A stretch of DNA of 47,715 nucleotides from Acidobacteriota bacterium (GCA_015486055.1 WFSJ01000039.1:1-47715), one strand, 5' to 3'; positions 1-9,212 are shown, counted from the stretch's first letter. The notes: a model not told the origin generated them from the letters alone. Translations and numbers: made by a program.

Positions 1-131
1 AACAAGGGGTGGGGCAAATCTTATCACATATTCGTGGGTTTCTTTGCAGAGAAGGCCCTCATCCATAAGCTTCTCCGCATATTTCCTTGCAGGCTTCTTG
101 AGCTGGACCCCTATAAAAAGGCCCCTACCTC
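1..131. repeat. 131-bp exact direct repeat of rocD 3' region (copy A)
   Basis: Bases 1-131 are identical to 2483-2613, which lie inside the 3' part of rocD. Identity stops at base 132 (a here, t at 2614). Copy A is joined directly to the 5' end of a different gene, a signal-peptide ORF, so the junction at 131/132 is not a normal gene arrangement. The copy starts at the first base of the window, so its full extent to the left is unknown. Confidence 0.95.
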
Positions 132-212
132 ATCGGAATTCTGAGAATATATCGGGGCATTCAAAGATAGGATAAGCAATAAAATTGCAAGCAAACCCAG
201 AATCTTTCTCAT
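111..212 (-). pseudogene. Truncated secreted-protein gene (signal peptide only)
   Basis: An ATG at 212 follows a good ribosome-binding site (GGAGGAAAG) and encodes 33 residues. They begin MRKILGLLAILLLILS, a typical Sec signal peptide, and then read [11 protein letters not shown]. The frame then runs into the 131-bp rocD copy, out of frame with rocD, and stops at TAG (111-113). The original gene is therefore cut at base 132 by the duplication junction or by an assembly join. It sits 76 bp downstream of the SH3b-PEGA-NHL gene on the same strand and could belong to the same operon. The family cannot be identified from the signal peptide. Confidence 0.7.
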
Positions 213-288
213 CTTTCCTCCTTATAGATTTCTATATTTAAATCTTAAAGTCAGCTCAATGTTTAGTCAAATTCTGAAGATGCGATTT

Positions 289-1980
289 CTATTTCCTGAT
301 TTTCCTTGGACGATGGAATCTCTCGCTGTGGCCTGCTGAGCCAGGGAATCCTCTTCTGAAGCTGTTGCTATTAAAGGTGGAACCATTCCTGCGGGATGTT
401 GTTATCTTTGCAGTAGCTGTGCCTGTTGTCTGGCTTGTAATTTTCCACTTGCAAATGCGGTTGTTCCGATTATCAGAGACAATCACATCCCCATTTTCAA
501 AAACCCCCAAACCCCATGGAATACTTAGTTGTCCATCACCGCTTCCCCTGGTGCCAAAACAAGTCCAATTTGAACCATCAGGGGGGAATTTACATACTTG
601 GCCCACACTGTAATCAGTTACATAGACATTCCCTGTTCTGTCAAAGGCAATTGCCATGGGATCAAGCAGATTTCCCTTGAACTCACCCTTCTTTACACCT
701 GGGGAGGAATAGATTACGATTTTTGAGCTTCTTATTGAAACATATATATCCCCGTTCGGGCTCTGTTCTGCATCCCTTGGGAAGTAGGAAGCGCTCCCTC
801 CTGTTGACCATCCTGTTATGTAATTTCCTGAACCGTCGTATTTTAATATTTTGTTGTGTTCCTCGTCTGGTATGTAAATATTCCCTGAAGTATCCACTCC
901 TATGCTCTCCGGTCCCCAAACCCCCAGTGGTTTGCTCCAGTCAAATAGGATTTCCTTTGTAAAGCTGTATAAATTTGCAGAAACGGTAAAATCTGTTACA
1001 TAAATTCTCCTATTGTAATGGGAATATCTTATTCCAGTTGGGTAAAAACTGAGGGTTACTGCTTTTATGAAATTCCCTGAACTTGTGAATTTCTGGACTC
1101 GTCCATTGCTATGATCTGCAACATATATGTTCCCGTTTTCATCTATTGTAAGATCCCGGGGACCATCGAACTGACCATTTCCGCTTCCATAAGAGCCAAA
1201 GCAGCTGTCAAAATTGTATTTAAATGGGGCAAGTGTTGCATCTACATTGTATTCCTGATAACCCTTTAGCTCCATCTCCTGCTCCCATTTTCCGTAAAGT
1301 TCCCTTTCTACCTTAATCTTGTGTTTTCCAGGGGCTACATTTTCCACTGTGCATGGGGTTGTGCATTTCTCCGTCCCGTCCACATATACTTTTGCCTCAG
1401 ATGGATTTGATGTTACTCTCAGTGTTGCTGTCCCTTTGTTTAGAAGCCCTCCTTTTCTTAAGAGGAAGTATGCAGCTCCACCTGCTAAGGCAAGTCCTCC
1501 AATAAAATAAAAGGCTGTCATTGAGCGCTTTTTCCCCTCTTTTACCTGTGTTCCTGCCTGAGGGGCTGCGATGGGTTTTACTGCTGTTGGCTGGGCAGGT
1601 TGAACTGGCTTTACTGCTGCTGGTTGAGCTGGCTGAACAGGCTTTACTGTTGTTGGTTGAGCCGTTGGTGCCTCTTTTACTATCTTTTCAATCTCAACCC
1701 TCACGAGTTTTGACCATACAAAGCCTGTCCGTCCATCCTTTAGCTTGACCTTTAGCCATACTCCAAGGTCCTCTGCTAATTTGAGCTTTTCCCCGAATTT
1801 TGCAACATAGATTATCTCACCCTTTGTTGAGGGCATTGTCCTTATGTTTGCTCCTGCCGAGATTACAACTGCCCATTTCTTTACCTGGACCTGCTGGGCA
1901 AAACCTTTAAATCCCCCTGTAAAAATTAATAAAACTAAGACGAAGGGATAAATCATCCCTTTTGAGAAAAATTTCTTCAT
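289..1980 (-). CDS. Envelope protein with SH3b, PEGA and NHL-repeat domains
   Basis: This 563-residue protein starts after an excellent SD (GGAGGTGA). It has a hydrophobic N-terminus (about 8-29), an SH3b domain (about 35-97), a Pro/Gln/Ala linker made of three 11-residue repeats (107-139), a second hydrophobic segment (about 155-175), a PEGA domain (about 184-250, with the PSEAKVYVDG motif) and a C-terminal NHL beta-propeller (about 255-525; repeats of the form GxFxxPxxxxxDxxGNIYVAD). SH3b and PEGA domains are common in cell-wall-associated proteins and NHL propellers bind proteins or glycans. The ligand here is unknown. The last 30 or so residues are basic and atypical. The +1 frame from about 375 down to the stop at 267 reads more like protein (PLIATASEEDSLAQQ), so the C-terminus may be frameshifted. 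Confidence 0.8.
   Translation of the reverse strand: MKKFFSKGMIYPFVLVLLIFTGGFKGFAQQVQVKKWAVVISAGANIRTMPSTKGEIIYVAKFGEKLKLAEDLGVWLKVKLKDGRTGFVWSKLVRVEIEKIVKEAPTAQPTTVKPVQPAQPAAVKPVQPAQPTAVKPIAAPQAGTQVKEGKKRSMTAFYFIGGLALAGGAAYFLLRKGGLLNKGTATLRVTSNPSEAKVYVDGTEKCTTPCTVENVAPGKHKIKVERELYGKWEQEMELKGYQEYNVDATLAPFKYNFDSCFGSYGSGNGQFDGPRDLTIDENGNIYVADHSNGRVQKFTSSGNFIKAVTLSFYPTGIRYSHYNRRIYVTDFTVSANLYSFTKEILFDWSKPLGVWGPESIGVDTSGNIYIPDEEHNKILKYDGSGNYITGWSTGGSASYFPRDAEQSPNGDIYVSIRSSKIVIYSSPGVKKGEFKGNLLDPMAIAFDRTGNVYVTDYSVGQVCKFPPDGSNWTCFGTRGSGDGQLSIPWGLGVFENGDVIVSDNRNNRICKWKITSQTTGTATAKITTSRRNGSTFNSNSFRRGFPGSAGHSERFHRPRKIRK
1564..1662 (-). repeat. Three in-frame 33-bp coding repeats (Pro/Gln/Ala linker)
   Basis: Codons 107-139 of the SH3b-PEGA-NHL gene form three 11-residue units: AQPTTVKPVQP, AQPAAVKPVQP and AQPTAVKPIAA. 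They form a flexible linker between the SH3b domain and the membrane segment. Repeats of this kind vary in copy number between strains and are prone to assembly error. Confidence 0.75.
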
Positions 1981-1998
1981 CTTTCACCTCCTATTAAA

Positions 1999-2026
1999 AT
2001 ATTAGAACACGCAGATTAAAAATCAA
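1999..2026 (-). promoter_or_regulatory. Putative sigma70-type promoter of the SH3b-PEGA-NHL gene
   Basis: On the minus strand TTGATT (2021-2026) and TAATAT (1999-2004) are separated by 16 bp, 19 bp upstream of the ATG at 1980. It lies in the 68-bp gap after the thioesterase gene, so the SH3b gene probably has its own promoter even though it shares a strand with the mre run. Confidence 0.5.
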
Positions 2027-2048
2027 TAAAAACTATCTCCTAAGGATA

Positions 2049-2462
2049 TTAAGGGGAGAAGAAGCGGGCATGGGCCTCTGCCACTATTTCATTTCCTCTC
2101 TTTAAAAATGCTTCAAGCTCATGAAGATTCCTTCTTGAGGAAATGAGTCTCCCATAGACCCTGTATTTTTCTCCTGGAATAGCTTTTTTCCTGAAGCGGA
2201 CTTTTATCTCGCCTGTGTATGCTATCTTCCCTTTGAAAAGGACTGCCTTTGCCATTGCCTCGTCAAGAACAGTGCTTACAATTCCTCCGTGAATTGCATC
2301 AGGGTAGCCCTCATAATTTTTGTGAAATACCACATCCGCAAAGGCATATTCACCATCAAAGCTGAATTTCAGCTTCAGCCCTATTGGGTTTGATTGGCCA
2401 CAGGCGAAGCAGTTGTCGTATTCGTTCAGCTCAGCACCTTCTTTATTCTCTCCATTGCCCAA
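2049..2462 (-). CDS. PaaI/YigI-type hotdog-fold thioesterase
   Basis: This 137-residue single-domain 4HBT protein would hydrolyse a cytosolic acyl-CoA thioester; the substrate is unknown. The family marks are the N-terminal [14 protein letters not shown] and the [13 protein letters not shown] helix, where the Asp is probably the catalytic acid. The start is a TTG: a full SD (AAGGAGG) lies 7 nt upstream, embedded in codons of rocD, and the gene overlaps the rocD 3' end by 37 nt. This strong overlap implies translation from the same mRNA as rocD. The family assignment is sure, but any link to ornithine metabolism is only positional. Confidence 0.85.
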   Translation of the reverse strand: MGNGENKEGAELNEYDNCFACGQSNPIGLKLKFSFDGEYAFADVVFHKNYEGYPDAIHGGIVSTVLDEAMAKAVLFKGKIAYTGEIKVRFRKKAIPGEKYRVYGRLISSRRNLHELEAFLKRGNEIVAEAHARFFSP

Positions 2463-3616
2463 TCTATCTCCTCCTTTGTTATAACAAGGGGTGGGGCAAA
2501 TCTTATCACATATTCGTGGGTTTCTTTGCAGAGAAGGCCCTCATCCATAAGCTTCTCCGCATATTTCCTTGCAGGCTTCTTGAGCTGGACCCCTATAAAA
2601 AGGCCCCTACCTCTCACTTCCACTATATCGGGGTTCTTGAGCTCTCTCAATCTGCCCATAAAATAATTTCCCAATTCCTCTGCCCTCTGAGGAAGTTTTT
2701 CCTCGACAAGAACATCTAAAGCTGCGATGCTAACCACTGCCCCCAATGGATTCCCTCCAAAGGTAGAACCATGGTCCCCTGGATTGAATACCCCGAGAAC
2801 TTCCTTTGAGGAGGCAAAAGCAGATACAGGAAGGATACCACCGCTGAGTGCCTTTCCAAGGATTATTCCGTCGGGCTTTGCATTTTCCCATTCCCATGCG
2901 AACATGCGGCCTGTCCTCCCGAGTCCTGACTGAATCTCATCAAGAATGAACAGAACCCTTTCCCTTTCAGTTATTTCCCTCAATCTTTTGAGATAACCGG
3001 CAGGAGGAATTATTATTCCCCCTTCACCCTGTATTGGCTCTATAAGAACAGCCACAGTGTTGGGAGTTATCGCCTTCTCTACTGCCTTTGCGTTCCCATA
3101 GGGAACCATCACAAACCCTGGAGTAAAAGGGCCAAATCCATCTTTATATTGTTCCTCCGAGGTAAAGGATATTATTGTTATTGTTCTTCCGTGAAAGTTA
3201 TTTTCTGCGACTATGATTTCTGCCCTGTCTTTTTCAACGCCTTTAACATAATATCCCCATTTCCTCACAGCCTTAAGGGCAGTCTCTACGGCCTCAGCAC
3301 CTGTGTTCATTGGAAGAACCATTTCCATTCCTGTCATCTCAGCCACTTTCTTTAAAAACAGAGGGAGCTTATCGTTATAAAAAGCTCTTGAGGTCAGGGT
3401 TAATTTTTTAAGCTGTTCTTCTGCAGCCTTTACTATCTTTGGATGACGATGGCCCTGATTAAGGGCTGAATACGAGGAAAGCATATCCATATATTTTCTT
3501 CCCTCAACATCCCATACCCATACACCTTCTCCTCTTTCTATAACAATTGGAAGGGGAAGATAATTGTGCGCTCCATATTCAGCATCAATTTTCATCAGCT
3601 CTTCACTGCTATACAT
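2426..3616 (-). CDS. rocD: Ornithine aminotransferase (ornithine--oxo-acid transaminase)
   Basis: This 396-residue fold-type I, class III PLP aminotransferase converts ornithine plus 2-oxoglutarate to glutamate-5-semialdehyde and glutamate in the cytosol. The PLP lysine is K255 in the motif [11 protein letters not shown], with [11 protein letters not shown] before it and the N-terminal signature [13 protein letters not shown], which is typical of RocD rather than ArgD or GabT. I chose the ATG at 3616 because GGAGGTGA ends 2 nt before it; an in-frame ATG at 3628 lacks an SD. It lies 39 bp downstream of the radical SAM gene and is probably in the mre run. A 131-bp stretch of its 3' end (2483-2613) recurs at 1-131. 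Confidence 0.93.
   Translation of the reverse strand: MYSSEELMKIDAEYGAHNYLPLPIVIERGEGVWVWDVEGRKYMDMLSSYSALNQGHRHPKIVKAAEEQLKKLTLTSRAFYNDKLPLFLKKVAEMTGMEMVLPMNTGAEAVETALKAVRKWGYYVKGVEKDRAEIIVAENNFHGRTITIISFTSEEQYKDGFGPFTPGFVMVPYGNAKAVEKAITPNTVAVLIEPIQGEGGIIIPPAGYLKRLREITERERVLFILDEIQSGLGRTGRMFAWEWENAKPDGIILGKALSGGILPVSAFASSKEVLGVFNPGDHGSTFGGNPLGAVVSIAALDVLVEEKLPQRAEELGNYFMGRLRELKNPDIVEVRGRGLFIGVQLKKPARKYAEKLMDEGLLCKETHEYVIRFAPPLVITKEEIDWAMERIKKVLS
2483..2613. repeat. 131-bp exact direct repeat (copy B, inside rocD)
   Basis: This is identical to bases 1-131. Here the segment is in frame within rocD and encodes part of the C-terminal small domain, so this is the original copy and the one at the window start is derived from it. 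Confidence 0.95.
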
Positions 3617-3655
3617 GATCACCTCCATATATCAATAAAAAATTATATCTACCTA

Positions 3656-6025
3656 TTAAGCTTTCGTCAACGATGGTTTCTCCTTAAAGAGAGCGCTCCT
3701 TTTTAAAAGGATTTTTAGTCCCATCTTACCTGCCCTTTTTGCAGGGGATGGAGTCTTGAGGTCATGGATAAAGTAACATCCATCTTCTTTCTCTATGAGC
3801 TCAAAACCCAAGGAGGAGATTTTTTCCTTCTCCTCACACGGAAATGAATATAATGCCCAGCGAAGCTGAGGAATTATCTTTTCTTCAATCCTCTCGAGGT
3901 GTAAAAATTCAAGACCTTTTATTGACTCCTTGTTCCATTTGCTTAATTCTTCAGAGAAAATTTTATCTGTAAATTCAACTTCTGCCATTTCCTTTTCTCC
4001 TTCAACTCCTACAGGAAGCGCAGGAGGAAGGCTTATCCTTGGCTTAGGATGAAAACCTTGCGTGAAGGACAATGGGGAACCAGTCCTCCTGAATATTCTT
4101 TCCATTGTTTTTAATAGGTCAGTCTGAGTAAGGAAAGTTGCATTCCCCATTTTTTTATAAGTTAAAAGGTAAAGGAATCTTCCCTTTTCTTCCCTCACTG
4201 AGAGTCTTTCTTCAAGCTTAACCTTCGTAGGAAATTTCTTAACTGCAATTTTCCAAAAATCGCATCCCTTGCATCTTCCGCAGAGAAGTTCCAGGCATGA
4301 AGGGGTCCTCTCCTCCCTGAATGCCTTTTCAAGCTCTTCCTTAAGGTAATTCTTCCTTGGACCGAGCTCCATATGCTCCCAGGGAAGAGGAGCATTAAGA
4401 GGAAAGGGGTCTGTGAAAATTTTGGGCTCTAAACCTATCTCTGAAAATGCCTCTTCCCACAAACTAAAATCAAAATTATCAGTCCAAGCCTCAAGGGCTC
4501 CGCCCTTTTCAAAAACTTTCCTTATAACTTCTCCAGCCCTGAAATCGGCCCTTGAAAGAAAGGCCTCAAGAAAACTCTGTTCCTTTTTGTGAAACGAAAT
4601 CCTTATATTTTTTCTCCTTTTTATGAGGTTCAACAAAAAACTTTGCTTTTTCCTCAGTCTTTCTCTGTTTTCAAATCCAAGCCACTGGAATGGGGTCCAG
4701 GGCATCGGCACAAAGTTGGAAACAGAGACTGAAAGATGGGGTGCGCTCCCTAAGATCTTCCTTCCAAGGTCGGACACTCTGAATAAAAGCTCAGCTATTC
4801 CTCTTATATCCTCTTCCCTTTCTGTTGGAAGGCCTATCATAAAATACAGCTTAAGTCTCCTCCACCCAAGGCTAAAGGCTGTCTCTGATGCCTTCATTAT
4901 CCCATTTTCGCTAACATCCTTGTTTATTACAGCCCGCAGTCTTTCTGTTCCTGCCTCAGGGACAATTGTGAAGCTCGTTTTCCTTAGCGCCGCTATTATA
5001 GAAGCTACATCATCCCTCCTCAATATTTTAGGCCTGAGAGAAGGAAGAGAAACCGATATACTCCATTTTTTAAACTCTGGATAAAGTTTTAAAAGAAGGT
5101 TGTGGAAACCCGGAAAATCAGCAGTTGAAAGTGATGAAAAGCTGACCTCCTCGTAACCAGTATTTTTAAGGCTCCTTACCAGGGAATTTGCTATTTTGCT
5201 TATATTTCTTGCCCTGAAAGGGGAATAGAACTGAGTTGCCTGGCAGAATCTGCATTTTTGGGGACACCCCCTTGCAATTTCCCAGGATAGCCTGTCAAAA
5301 ACAGATTCTGCATGGGAAAGCACAGCTTCCTCTGGAAATGGAAATTCATCGAGATCTGGTGCAATCCTTTTTTTTACTCTAACTCCTTCAATATAATAAT
5401 GGCCGTGGTGATGGAGTTTCCTTTTTCCTTCATCAGGAATGTAAACCCCTTCAACCTGCCGCAGAGCTTCAAGTCTCTCTTCTCTTCCCTTTATTTCCCT
5501 GAAAATTGGAATTGTCTCAGAGAAAAATGGCTCCCCATCACCAAGGTAGAAAAAATCAACAAAATCAGTCAATGGCTCGGGGTTTGAAACATTTGGTCCG
5601 CCAGCCCCTACGATCGGGTTATCTTCCTCTCTTTCCCTCCTTAAAAGGGGTATTTTGGAGAGCTTGAGCATCCAGAGAACATTTGTATAGTTAAGTTCAT
5701 AGAGGAGCGAAAAAGAAAAAATGTCAAATTTCCCTATAGGGGTTTTCGTTTCCAAGGAGAATAAAGAGATATCCCTTTTGATTAATTCCTCTATCATGTC
5801 AGGACGCGGCATAAAAACTCTCTCAGCAGAGGCATAGGGGAAGGAGTTTATAAGGAAATAAAGAATCTTAAGTCCAATATAGCTCATCCCAATTTCATAA
5901 AGGTCAGGGTATGCAAGGGCTATCTTTACTTCAGCATCCTTTTTTACTATGGAGCCGTATTCTCCGCCCAGATACCTTGAGGGCTTTCTCACCCTCTCAA
6001 GAAGCTCCTTTATTTCCATCTCCAA
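3656..6025 (-). CDS. B12-binding-type radical SAM protein fused to a DUF2344 domain
   Basis: The 789-residue protein has the TIGR03960-type radical SAM architecture: an N-terminal cobalamin-binding-like region (about 30-170), then a radical SAM core with C254-x3-C258-x2-C261 (GCPQKCRFC). A C-terminal DUF2344 (TIGR03936) domain from about 625 contains TFLTQTDLL and SFTQGFHPKPRISLPPALP. A Cys-rich patch (CLELLCGRCKGC, about 578) lies between them. These two proteins are often separate neighbours near rodA, mre and rng genes in other bacteria; here they form one chain. The precise reaction is unknown, with RNA or ribosome modification often suspected. The gene overlaps rodA by 16 nt. The start is TTG at 6025 or ATG at 6019. 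Confidence 0.85.
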   Translation of the reverse strand: MEMEIKELLERVRKPSRYLGGEYGSIVKKDAEVKIALAYPDLYEIGMSYIGLKILYFLINSFPYASAERVFMPRPDMIEELIKRDISLFSLETKTPIGKFDIFSFSLLYELNYTNVLWMLKLSKIPLLRREREEDNPIVGAGGPNVSNPEPLTDFVDFFYLGDGEPFFSETIPIFREIKGREERLEALRQVEGVYIPDEGKRKLHHHGHYYIEGVRVKKRIAPDLDEFPFPEEAVLSHAESVFDRLSWEIARGCPQKCRFCQATQFYSPFRARNISKIANSLVRSLKNTGYEEVSFSSLSTADFPGFHNLLLKLYPEFKKWSISVSLPSLRPKILRRDDVASIIAALRKTSFTIVPEAGTERLRAVINKDVSENGIMKASETAFSLGWRRLKLYFMIGLPTEREEDIRGIAELLFRVSDLGRKILGSAPHLSVSVSNFVPMPWTPFQWLGFENRERLRKKQSFLLNLIKRRKNIRISFHKKEQSFLEAFLSRADFRAGEVIRKVFEKGGALEAWTDNFDFSLWEEAFSEIGLEPKIFTDPFPLNAPLPWEHMELGPRKNYLKEELEKAFREERTPSCLELLCGRCKGCDFWKIAVKKFPTKVKLEERLSVREEKGRFLYLLTYKKMGNATFLTQTDLLKTMERIFRRTGSPLSFTQGFHPKPRISLPPALPVGVEGEKEMAEVEFTDKIFSEELSKWNKESIKGLEFLHLERIEEKIIPQLRWALYSFPCEEKEKISSLGFELIEKEDGCYFIHDLKTPSPAKRAGKMGLKILLKRSALFKEKPSLTKA

Positions 6026-7071
6026 GCCAATATGCTGTTTACCACTCCAAGCGAGGCATAAGATGATAAAAGGTCAGAACCTCCGTAGCTCATAAATGGA
6101 AGGGGAAAGCCTGTAACCGGAAACAGCCCGACTGCTATAAGAAGATTAAAAACAACCTGAAAAGCCAACCAGCCCGCTGTGAGATAGAGCAGAATTATTG
6201 CCCTTTCCTCATCGAGTATTGCCCCTATTTTAAATATCCTGAGAAATAGAACAGCATACAGGAGGAATACTACAATCACCCCTAAGAATCCGAAACTTTC
6301 AGCTATAACGGAAAAGATGAAATCAGTGTGAGCCGCAGGAAGAAATTTGAGTTTGGCCTGGGAGATTTCTTTCAATCCCTTGCCAAAGAATTTCCCCGAA
6401 CCAATGGACACCTTTGATTGATAGATCTGGAATGACCTCCCCCTGGTATCCTCAGAAGGGTTCAGAAAGGAGATTATTCTATCCTTCTGATATCCCTTGA
6501 GAAGAAAGAACCATGAAAAGATAAAAATTAGTATGGACAGTGCCAGGGCTGCTTTTACATGAACTTTTTTCATACCGAAAACAATGATGGCACTCAGGAT
6601 GAAAGATAAATAGATAAAGGCAGTGCCAAGGTCTGGCTGGAAGGAGATAAGAATAATAGGAACACCTGCTATTGCTGAAATCTTTACAAGCCAGGGGAAG
6701 GATAAAGGAGAGGGAGCTTTTTTGGTCATTATTTTTGTGAGAAAAAGTGGAAGAATTATCTTCCCAAGCTCCGATGGTTGAAACCAAACTCCTCCTATCT
6801 TGAACCAGCTCGATACACCTCCACCTCTCAGAAGAGGAATGAGCGACAATATAAGACCTCCATAGAGCCACGGAGACAAATTTATAAGCTTGTCGTAATC
6901 AATTATAACCAACAAAAAAAAGACGATAAGGGAGAGGGTTATCCAGAGAATTTGTTTTACAAAGTATGGTGAATTGCCTCCCTTGCTTCCCCATATTCCC
7001 ACCAATCCAAGAACGGACAAGAGAATGGAAGAAGTCAAAATCCCGTAATCAATTTCCCTTAATCTTCTCAT
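6010..7071 (-). CDS. rodA: RodA, SEDS peptidoglycan glycosyltransferase
   Basis: This 353-residue polytopic membrane protein polymerises lipid II during side-wall elongation together with its cognate PBP2. It shows the SEDS hallmarks GVWFQPSELGKI and SFQPDLGTAFIY (the Asp is the essential catalytic residue of the family) and the C-terminal GFPLPFMSYGGSDLL. Length and hydrophobicity fit a complete RodA. It overlaps the PBP2 gene by 23 nt and the radical SAM gene by 16 nt, so translation is probably coupled. FtsW is the paralogue to exclude; the mre/PBP2 context favours RodA. Confidence 0.95.
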   Translation of the reverse strand: MRRLREIDYGILTSSILLSVLGLVGIWGSKGGNSPYFVKQILWITLSLIVFFLLVIIDYDKLINLSPWLYGGLILSLIPLLRGGGVSSWFKIGGVWFQPSELGKIILPLFLTKIMTKKAPSPLSFPWLVKISAIAGVPIILISFQPDLGTAFIYLSFILSAIIVFGMKKVHVKAALALSILIFIFSWFFLLKGYQKDRIISFLNPSEDTRGRSFQIYQSKVSIGSGKFFGKGLKEISQAKLKFLPAAHTDFIFSVIAESFGFLGVIVVFLLYAVLFLRIFKIGAILDEERAIILLYLTAGWLAFQVVFNLLIAVGLFPVTGFPLPFMSYGGSDLLSSYASLGVVNSILAWRWK

Positions 7072-8803
7072 TGAAATAATACCTTAGTATATCCCCTGCC
7101 ATTGGCGCAGCTATTTCTCCACCTTCACCAGACCTTTCAATTAATACTGAAATCACTACCTGAGGATCTTTACAGGGAGCTATGCCAAGAAAGATAGAAT
7201 GTGACTTTACTTCCCTCGTTTTTTCAAGGGCAACTATCTGAGCTGTTCCAGTCTTACCACATATCTCAACCCCAGCAACCCTTGCAGCTTTTCCTGTGCC
7301 TTTTTCCACCACTCTTCTCATTCCTTTAAGAACCGCTTCAAATATCCATTTATCCACTCCTGTATTATTAACCTTTCCTTTCCAACCTTTCCCCCCATGG
7401 GAAATAAGGAAATGAGGTTGAGGATACCATCCTCTATTGGCTATGGCTGCGCCAAACAGAGCAATTTGAAGGGGAGTGGCTGTCAAATATCCCTGTCCGA
7501 TGGAGAGAGAAATTGTTTCTCCGGGAAACCAGGGAATACCAAGAGTTTTTTCCTTCCATTGCGGGCTTGGTAGTATACCTGATTTCTCATTTGGAAGGTC
7601 TATGCCGGTCTTCCTGCCGAAAGGAAATTTTGAGATTGCTTCCACAAGTTTTTCTATGCCCAGTTTTGCTCCAACTTTATAAAAATAAACATTGCAGGAT
7701 TTTTCTATCGCTGAATACAAATTCACCCATCCATGGCCTCCGGTTCTCCAGCATTTGAAATTTCTATTCCCAAAATAAAAAAAACCAGGACAAAATATTC
7801 TGTCCTCAGGTTTGATTATCCCTTTCTTTAAAGCAGCTATAGCCACTGCTATTTTAAAAACGGAACCTATTGGGTATGTCCCCTGAATGGTTCTTGTATA
7901 CAAAGGTTCCTGTGGAGAATTCATCATTTTTAACTTGTAATTGTTCTCGAATCTTGACGAAAGCTTATTTGAATTGAAACAGGGAGACGATACCATTGCC
8001 AAGACTCCCCCTGTTTTCGGGTTAAGAACCACAACACCACCTTTTTTGCCTTTCATCTTTCTAAAAATAAATCTCTGCAGTCTAAAATCAAGTGAAGTTT
8101 TAATTACCTCTCCTTCCTCTGGAAAGGCTTCCTCTTCAAGTTTTAAGGGGTTACCAAGACTGTCTCTCAGCATCATTCTATATCCTTTCTTCCCTCTTAA
8201 TTCCTTATCATATTCCCTTTCAAGCCCCTTCTTCCCCACAAAATCCCCCATCTCTACACCGAGCTCTTTTATTTCCCTCTTGGTTGCCTCACCCACATAA
8301 CCCAAAACATGAGATAATATCTCTGGATATGGATAGTATCTAAGGGGTTCAGCCATAATAACAAGTTCTGGAAATTTCTCCTTTATAAATTCAATGCGAG
8401 ATACCTGTTTCATTGAGAGATTTTCTGCAATCACTATAGGTTTTCTCTTAGGATAATTCTTCTGGGAATGAAATCTCTCAAGGAGAATAGAGGTCGGTAT
8501 ATTTATAACTTTACTTACCTCGGAAAGCGTTTCCGTGGGAGACCTTGAAAAGGCTCTTATTATGGCTAAGGAGAATGAAGCTCTCGTCTCAGCTATAATC
8601 CTTCCTTCCCTGTCGTATATTCTTCCCCTTGGAGCTTTGAGTTCTATTCTAAATATAGAGTTCCTCCTGGCAAGTTCTGAATAGAGTCCTCCTTTTATTA
8701 TCTGGAGCTGGAAACATCTGAGAACTACCAACGCGAAAAAAGCCAGTATCAATTCTGAGAGGAGGCGTGATTTTCCCCTTAATTTTTCAACTCTCTCTTT
8801 CAT
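7049..8803 (-). CDS. mrdA: Penicillin-binding protein 2 (peptidoglycan transpeptidase)
   Basis: This 584-residue class B PBP cross-links nascent peptidoglycan in the periplasm during elongation. It has one N-terminal membrane anchor (about 17-36), a PBP dimerisation domain opening with APRGRIYDREG, and a transpeptidase domain with S314-x-x-K317 (GSVFK), S369-x-N371 (SCN) and K517-T-G519 (CGKTGT). The order mreD - PBP2 - rodA is the classic elongasome cluster. It overlaps mreD by 17 nt and rodA by 23 nt. The ATG has only a weak SD, consistent with translational coupling. Confidence 0.95.
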   Translation of the reverse strand: MKERVEKLRGKSRLLSELILAFFALVVLRCFQLQIIKGGLYSELARRNSIFRIELKAPRGRIYDREGRIIAETRASFSLAIIRAFSRSPTETLSEVSKVINIPTSILLERFHSQKNYPKRKPIVIAENLSMKQVSRIEFIKEKFPELVIMAEPLRYYPYPEILSHVLGYVGEATKREIKELGVEMGDFVGKKGLEREYDKELRGKKGYRMMLRDSLGNPLKLEEEAFPEEGEVIKTSLDFRLQRFIFRKMKGKKGGVVVLNPKTGGVLAMVSSPCFNSNKLSSRFENNYKLKMMNSPQEPLYTRTIQGTYPIGSVFKIAVAIAALKKGIIKPEDRIFCPGFFYFGNRNFKCWRTGGHGWVNLYSAIEKSCNVYFYKVGAKLGIEKLVEAISKFPFGRKTGIDLPNEKSGILPSPQWKEKTLGIPWFPGETISLSIGQGYLTATPLQIALFGAAIANRGWYPQPHFLISHGGKGWKGKVNNTGVDKWIFEAVLKGMRRVVEKGTGKAARVAGVEICGKTGTAQIVALEKTREVKSHSIFLGIAPCKDPQVVISVLIERSGEGGEIAAPMAGDILRYYFNEKIKGN

Positions 8804-9212
8804 ATCTCAAATACACAGGTATATAGAAAATCAATGTCACCAAATCAGCGAAAAAGGAGAATTTTCCTGGATAAGAAAAAATCTTAAGCACCAAGAACGC
8901 AAGAAAATCCTTAAAAATCAAAAATAAAAATAAAAAAAGGAAAAGGGACTTCCCTTTTGGAGTGAAATTTTCCCATATTTTCACTATCAAGAGAGAGGCT
9001 AAGGTCATTGAAAAACCATAGGTCCCCAGGGGAACCGAGAGGAGCATATCTTCGCTCAAGCCTGCAGCTGTTGCCACAAATGGTCCTTCCTTCTTTCCCG
9101 CATAGAAGAAAGTAATCATTGCTAAAAGATCTACGGGAAGAATGTAACCCAAAAAAGAAGATTGATAAATAAAGGCAAGGAAAATCAGGAAAGCTATCCT
9201 CAGGGCTACCAT
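8787..9212 (-). CDS. mreD: Rod shape-determining protein MreD
   Basis: This 141-residue protein with about five transmembrane helices is an elongasome scaffold linking MreC to the membrane. MreD sequences are poorly conserved. The call rests on its size, its hydrophobic profile, the LPVDLLAMITFFYAG and GLSEDMLLSVPLGTYG segments, and its place between mreC and PBP2. The ATG lies inside the mreC stop region (7-nt overlap), so expression depends on the upstream gene. Confidence 0.88.
   Translation of the reverse strand: MVALRIAFLIFLAFIYQSSFLGYILPVDLLAMITFFYAGKKEGPFVATAAGLSEDMLLSVPLGTYGFSMTLASLLIVKIWENFTPKGKSLFLFLFLFLIFKDFLAFLVLKIFSYPGKFSFFADLVTLIFYIPVYLRYERES

Noticed and set aside
4623-5084. 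153-codon plus-strand frame inside the radical SAM gene
   Set aside because: It is antisense to a well-conserved coding region and has no recognisable domain. The same holds for the other long antisense frames in clpB, mreB and nfnB.
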